Of a stretch of DNA of 64,000 bases, positions 62,599 through 64,000 are shown one piece after another. Both the position numbers and the translations under genes were made by a program. The notes below the pieces were generated by a model that was given only the letters and a program-made list of their open reading frames with translations, was not told where the DNA came from and searched no databases. How positions within the stretch are numbered: position 1 is the stretch's first letter; each line of letters starts with the position of its first letter. The DNA is from Lachnospiraceae bacterium (GTDB lineage Bacteria; Bacillota; Clostridia; Lachnospirales; Lachnospiraceae), in contig JAFRSD010000015.1 in assembly GCA_017427775.1 (NCBI GenBank), positions 79,661 to 143,660 of the forward strand, given 5' to 3'.

Positions 62599-63865
62599 CT
62601 ATGCTCCGAAGGTATTATTGGAATCTATCTCTGTCGGAGAATCCTTTGTTTTGACACTTTTTTCTTCTTTTTCGCCCCCACTCTGTATATCTCTGCCAGT
62701 CTTTTTCTTCAATCGGTCTATGAGTTCCTTGACATCCATATACTCAATATTCCGAATGGGTCGCTCTGAGATATGATACTTTTCCTCGAGAGTAATCCCC
62801 CAATCCGTGAACAGTGGCATCTTCGTCCTTGCGGACCTGCAGAAGGTCTTCAATAAGACATACTCGCCCCTTGGCATTTCCCGAAGCTCATTCGGTGCCA
62901 TCAGTGGTACTTCCATCATCTGTTCTGAAAGGCTCTGCTCACCGGTCTTACCGTCCGTAGTAACGGTTCCGGTTTGGGCTGTCCGGCTGCCGAGCTGCTT
63001 CGAGATGAACTCCGCATCCTGTGAAAGCGGGCCAAAGGCACCGGCAATCGTGTCGTGGCAGCTGTTGAACATGGTTTCCGCGACATCCTTCCCGTAGCGG
63101 TCATTCAACTGACTAATGCCCTGAAGTATTCCGACAATGGTCATATTCCGGCTCCGGCTGGCGGTAAAGATTGCGTCTAAGCCCTCGATCTTCGGGATGG
63201 TGCCAAGCTCATCATAGAAGCAAATGACCTTCTTCGGGAGGGTTCCGCCTAACCGGTCAGCAATGGCCGTCAGTTCTGCATTAATCTGCTGGATGACCAG
63301 GGAAACAATAAAGTACTTGGTGGTATCCTCTTCCGGAAGGACGATATAGACCCCCGTAGGATGTTTGACAAATTCTTCCACCTGAAACTTGGTATCAAAG
63401 CAGATCATCTGCTCAAGCTCGCTGTCGATGAGTTCGTTCAGGCGGCTATGGGCGGTGGAAACGATGCTTGCTGTGGTCTGCTCTGCGGAATTTACTGCGG
63501 AATTGGCCAACATGGCCGCCTTATGGTACGGCGGAAGCACTGAAAGAAGCTGCGCATAGAGGTTCGGCTCTCCCTTTTTCTTCACGGATACGGCATCGAT
63601 TAGCTTATGGGCGGAGCTGATATGCCGAGTTTCCGGATCTCCGAATTCCGAAAGAATCATAATGGCGGAGGTAAGCAGCGACTCCGATGCCTCATAGAAA
63701 AATGAATTGGCGCCCATGTTGGCCATATCCACACCACCGGTGATGATGGATTTGGCGACCATGCGCGCCTGTTTCTCTGCTCTTGCCTTGTCGTCCACAC
63801 TTCCGGTATTACGGTACTGATCCATGTATTTGTTGACGAGGCTCATTAGGTTGTAGGTATGGAAA
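62599..63865 (-). pseudogene. VirD4/TraG-type coupling protein, 5' part lost to an IS3 insertion
   Basis: C-terminal ~420 codons of a T4SS coupling protein: MSLVNKYMDQYRNTGSVDDKARAEKQARMV, YDELGTIPKIEGLDAIFTASRSRNM (Walker B) and DCHDTIAGAFGPLSQDAEFIS. In-frame sequence (TYNL) continues upstream of the ATG at 63846 up to the IS end, so this ATG is not the native start. The Walker A half is missing. Evidence that the island derives from a conjugative element. Confidence 0.85.
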
Positions 63866-64000
63866 TGTCAAGAAAAGTGCAGTCGTATAAACTCACAAAA
63901 TTTCTTTGACGGTTATGCCGCCAGAGGCTGAGCCTCCAGCAGCTGTCTGTATACCATGGGAGGAAGCCCTCCCGGATTGGCCGTATATACCCTCTGTCGG
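63866..64000 (-). mobile_element. IS3-family element, right end, runs off the window
   Basis: From TGTCAAGAAAAGTG at 63866. On the minus strand a frame from the window edge reads RQRVYTANPGGLPPMVYRQLLEAQPLAA and ends TAA at 63913: the C-terminus of an IS3 OrfB integrase. The IS starts TG, as the family requires. Confidence 0.75.

Noticed and set aside
1..64000. CRISPR arrays, tRNA and rRNA genes
   Set aside because: Looked for regularly spaced direct repeats and for cloverleaf or rRNA sequences; none seen.

Overview
The window looks like chromosome of an anaerobic Gram-positive bacterium of the Clostridia, probably Lachnospiraceae-like. This is inferred from a T-box leader, a TPP riboswitch with a ThiW-type S component, a flavodiiron protein fused to a high-molecular-weight-rubredoxin module, an Fe-only hydrogenase system regulator, strong Shine-Dalgarno sites with several TTG/GTG starts, and -35/-10 boxes mostly 17 bp apart. 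The species cannot be named from the sequence alone.

Positions 1-41,250 are a GC-rich housekeeping and metabolic backbone, mostly on the minus strand. In order: the end of tyrS (plus strand); a hemolysin III-like membrane protein; a TM1266-type hydrogenase regulator; serC-serA followed by a CbbX/SpoVK-like AAA ATPase; a complete seven-gene trp operon (trpEGDCFBA) behind a strong promoter and a tryptophan-specific T-box leader; acetolactate synthase and a CapA-like protein; a stand-alone PilT ATPase (plus); a 5'-nucleotidase, a lipoprotein and a serine hydrolase; a phosphopantetheinyl transferase and a Nudix hydrolase; a three-module flavodiiron protein (plus); a two-component system with a membrane-anchored YD-like protein; an FtsX/MacB-type ABC exporter; a thiamine operon (thiW-thiM-thiE-thiD-cytX-thiN) under a TPP riboswitch; and a small catabolic or redox cluster (flavodoxin, MBL hydrolase, cyclase, polysaccharide deacetylase, GNAT, TfoX-like).

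From about 41,280 to the right edge the base composition becomes visibly more AT-rich and the gene content changes to that of a mobile genomic island. It holds a Fic protein overlapping a large serine recombinase, several HTH/WYL regulators, an AAA ATPase divergent from a complete CBASS operon (CD-NTase, E2-like protein with a SEC-C zinc motif, S-4TM pore-forming effector), decayed vanZ, IS21 and IS30 pieces, an AbiEi/AbiEii toxin-antitoxin pair with two inverted-repeat operators over its promoter, an Abi_2 (AbiD/F) gene, an ECF sigma factor locus driving two secreted serine proteases and a lipoprotein, a DUF3800 gene preceded by a promoter and a three-hairpin RNA leader, and a VirD4/TraG coupling protein broken by an IS3-family element that runs off the window.

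The most interesting parts are the E2-only CBASS operon with its regulatory surroundings, the structured RNA in front of DUF3800, and regulatory dyads found only by reading the non-coding DNA: paired palindromes upstream of the ABC operon, an inverted repeat around the two-component promoter, the AbiE operators, and a long palindromic element between the trp T-box terminator and trpE.
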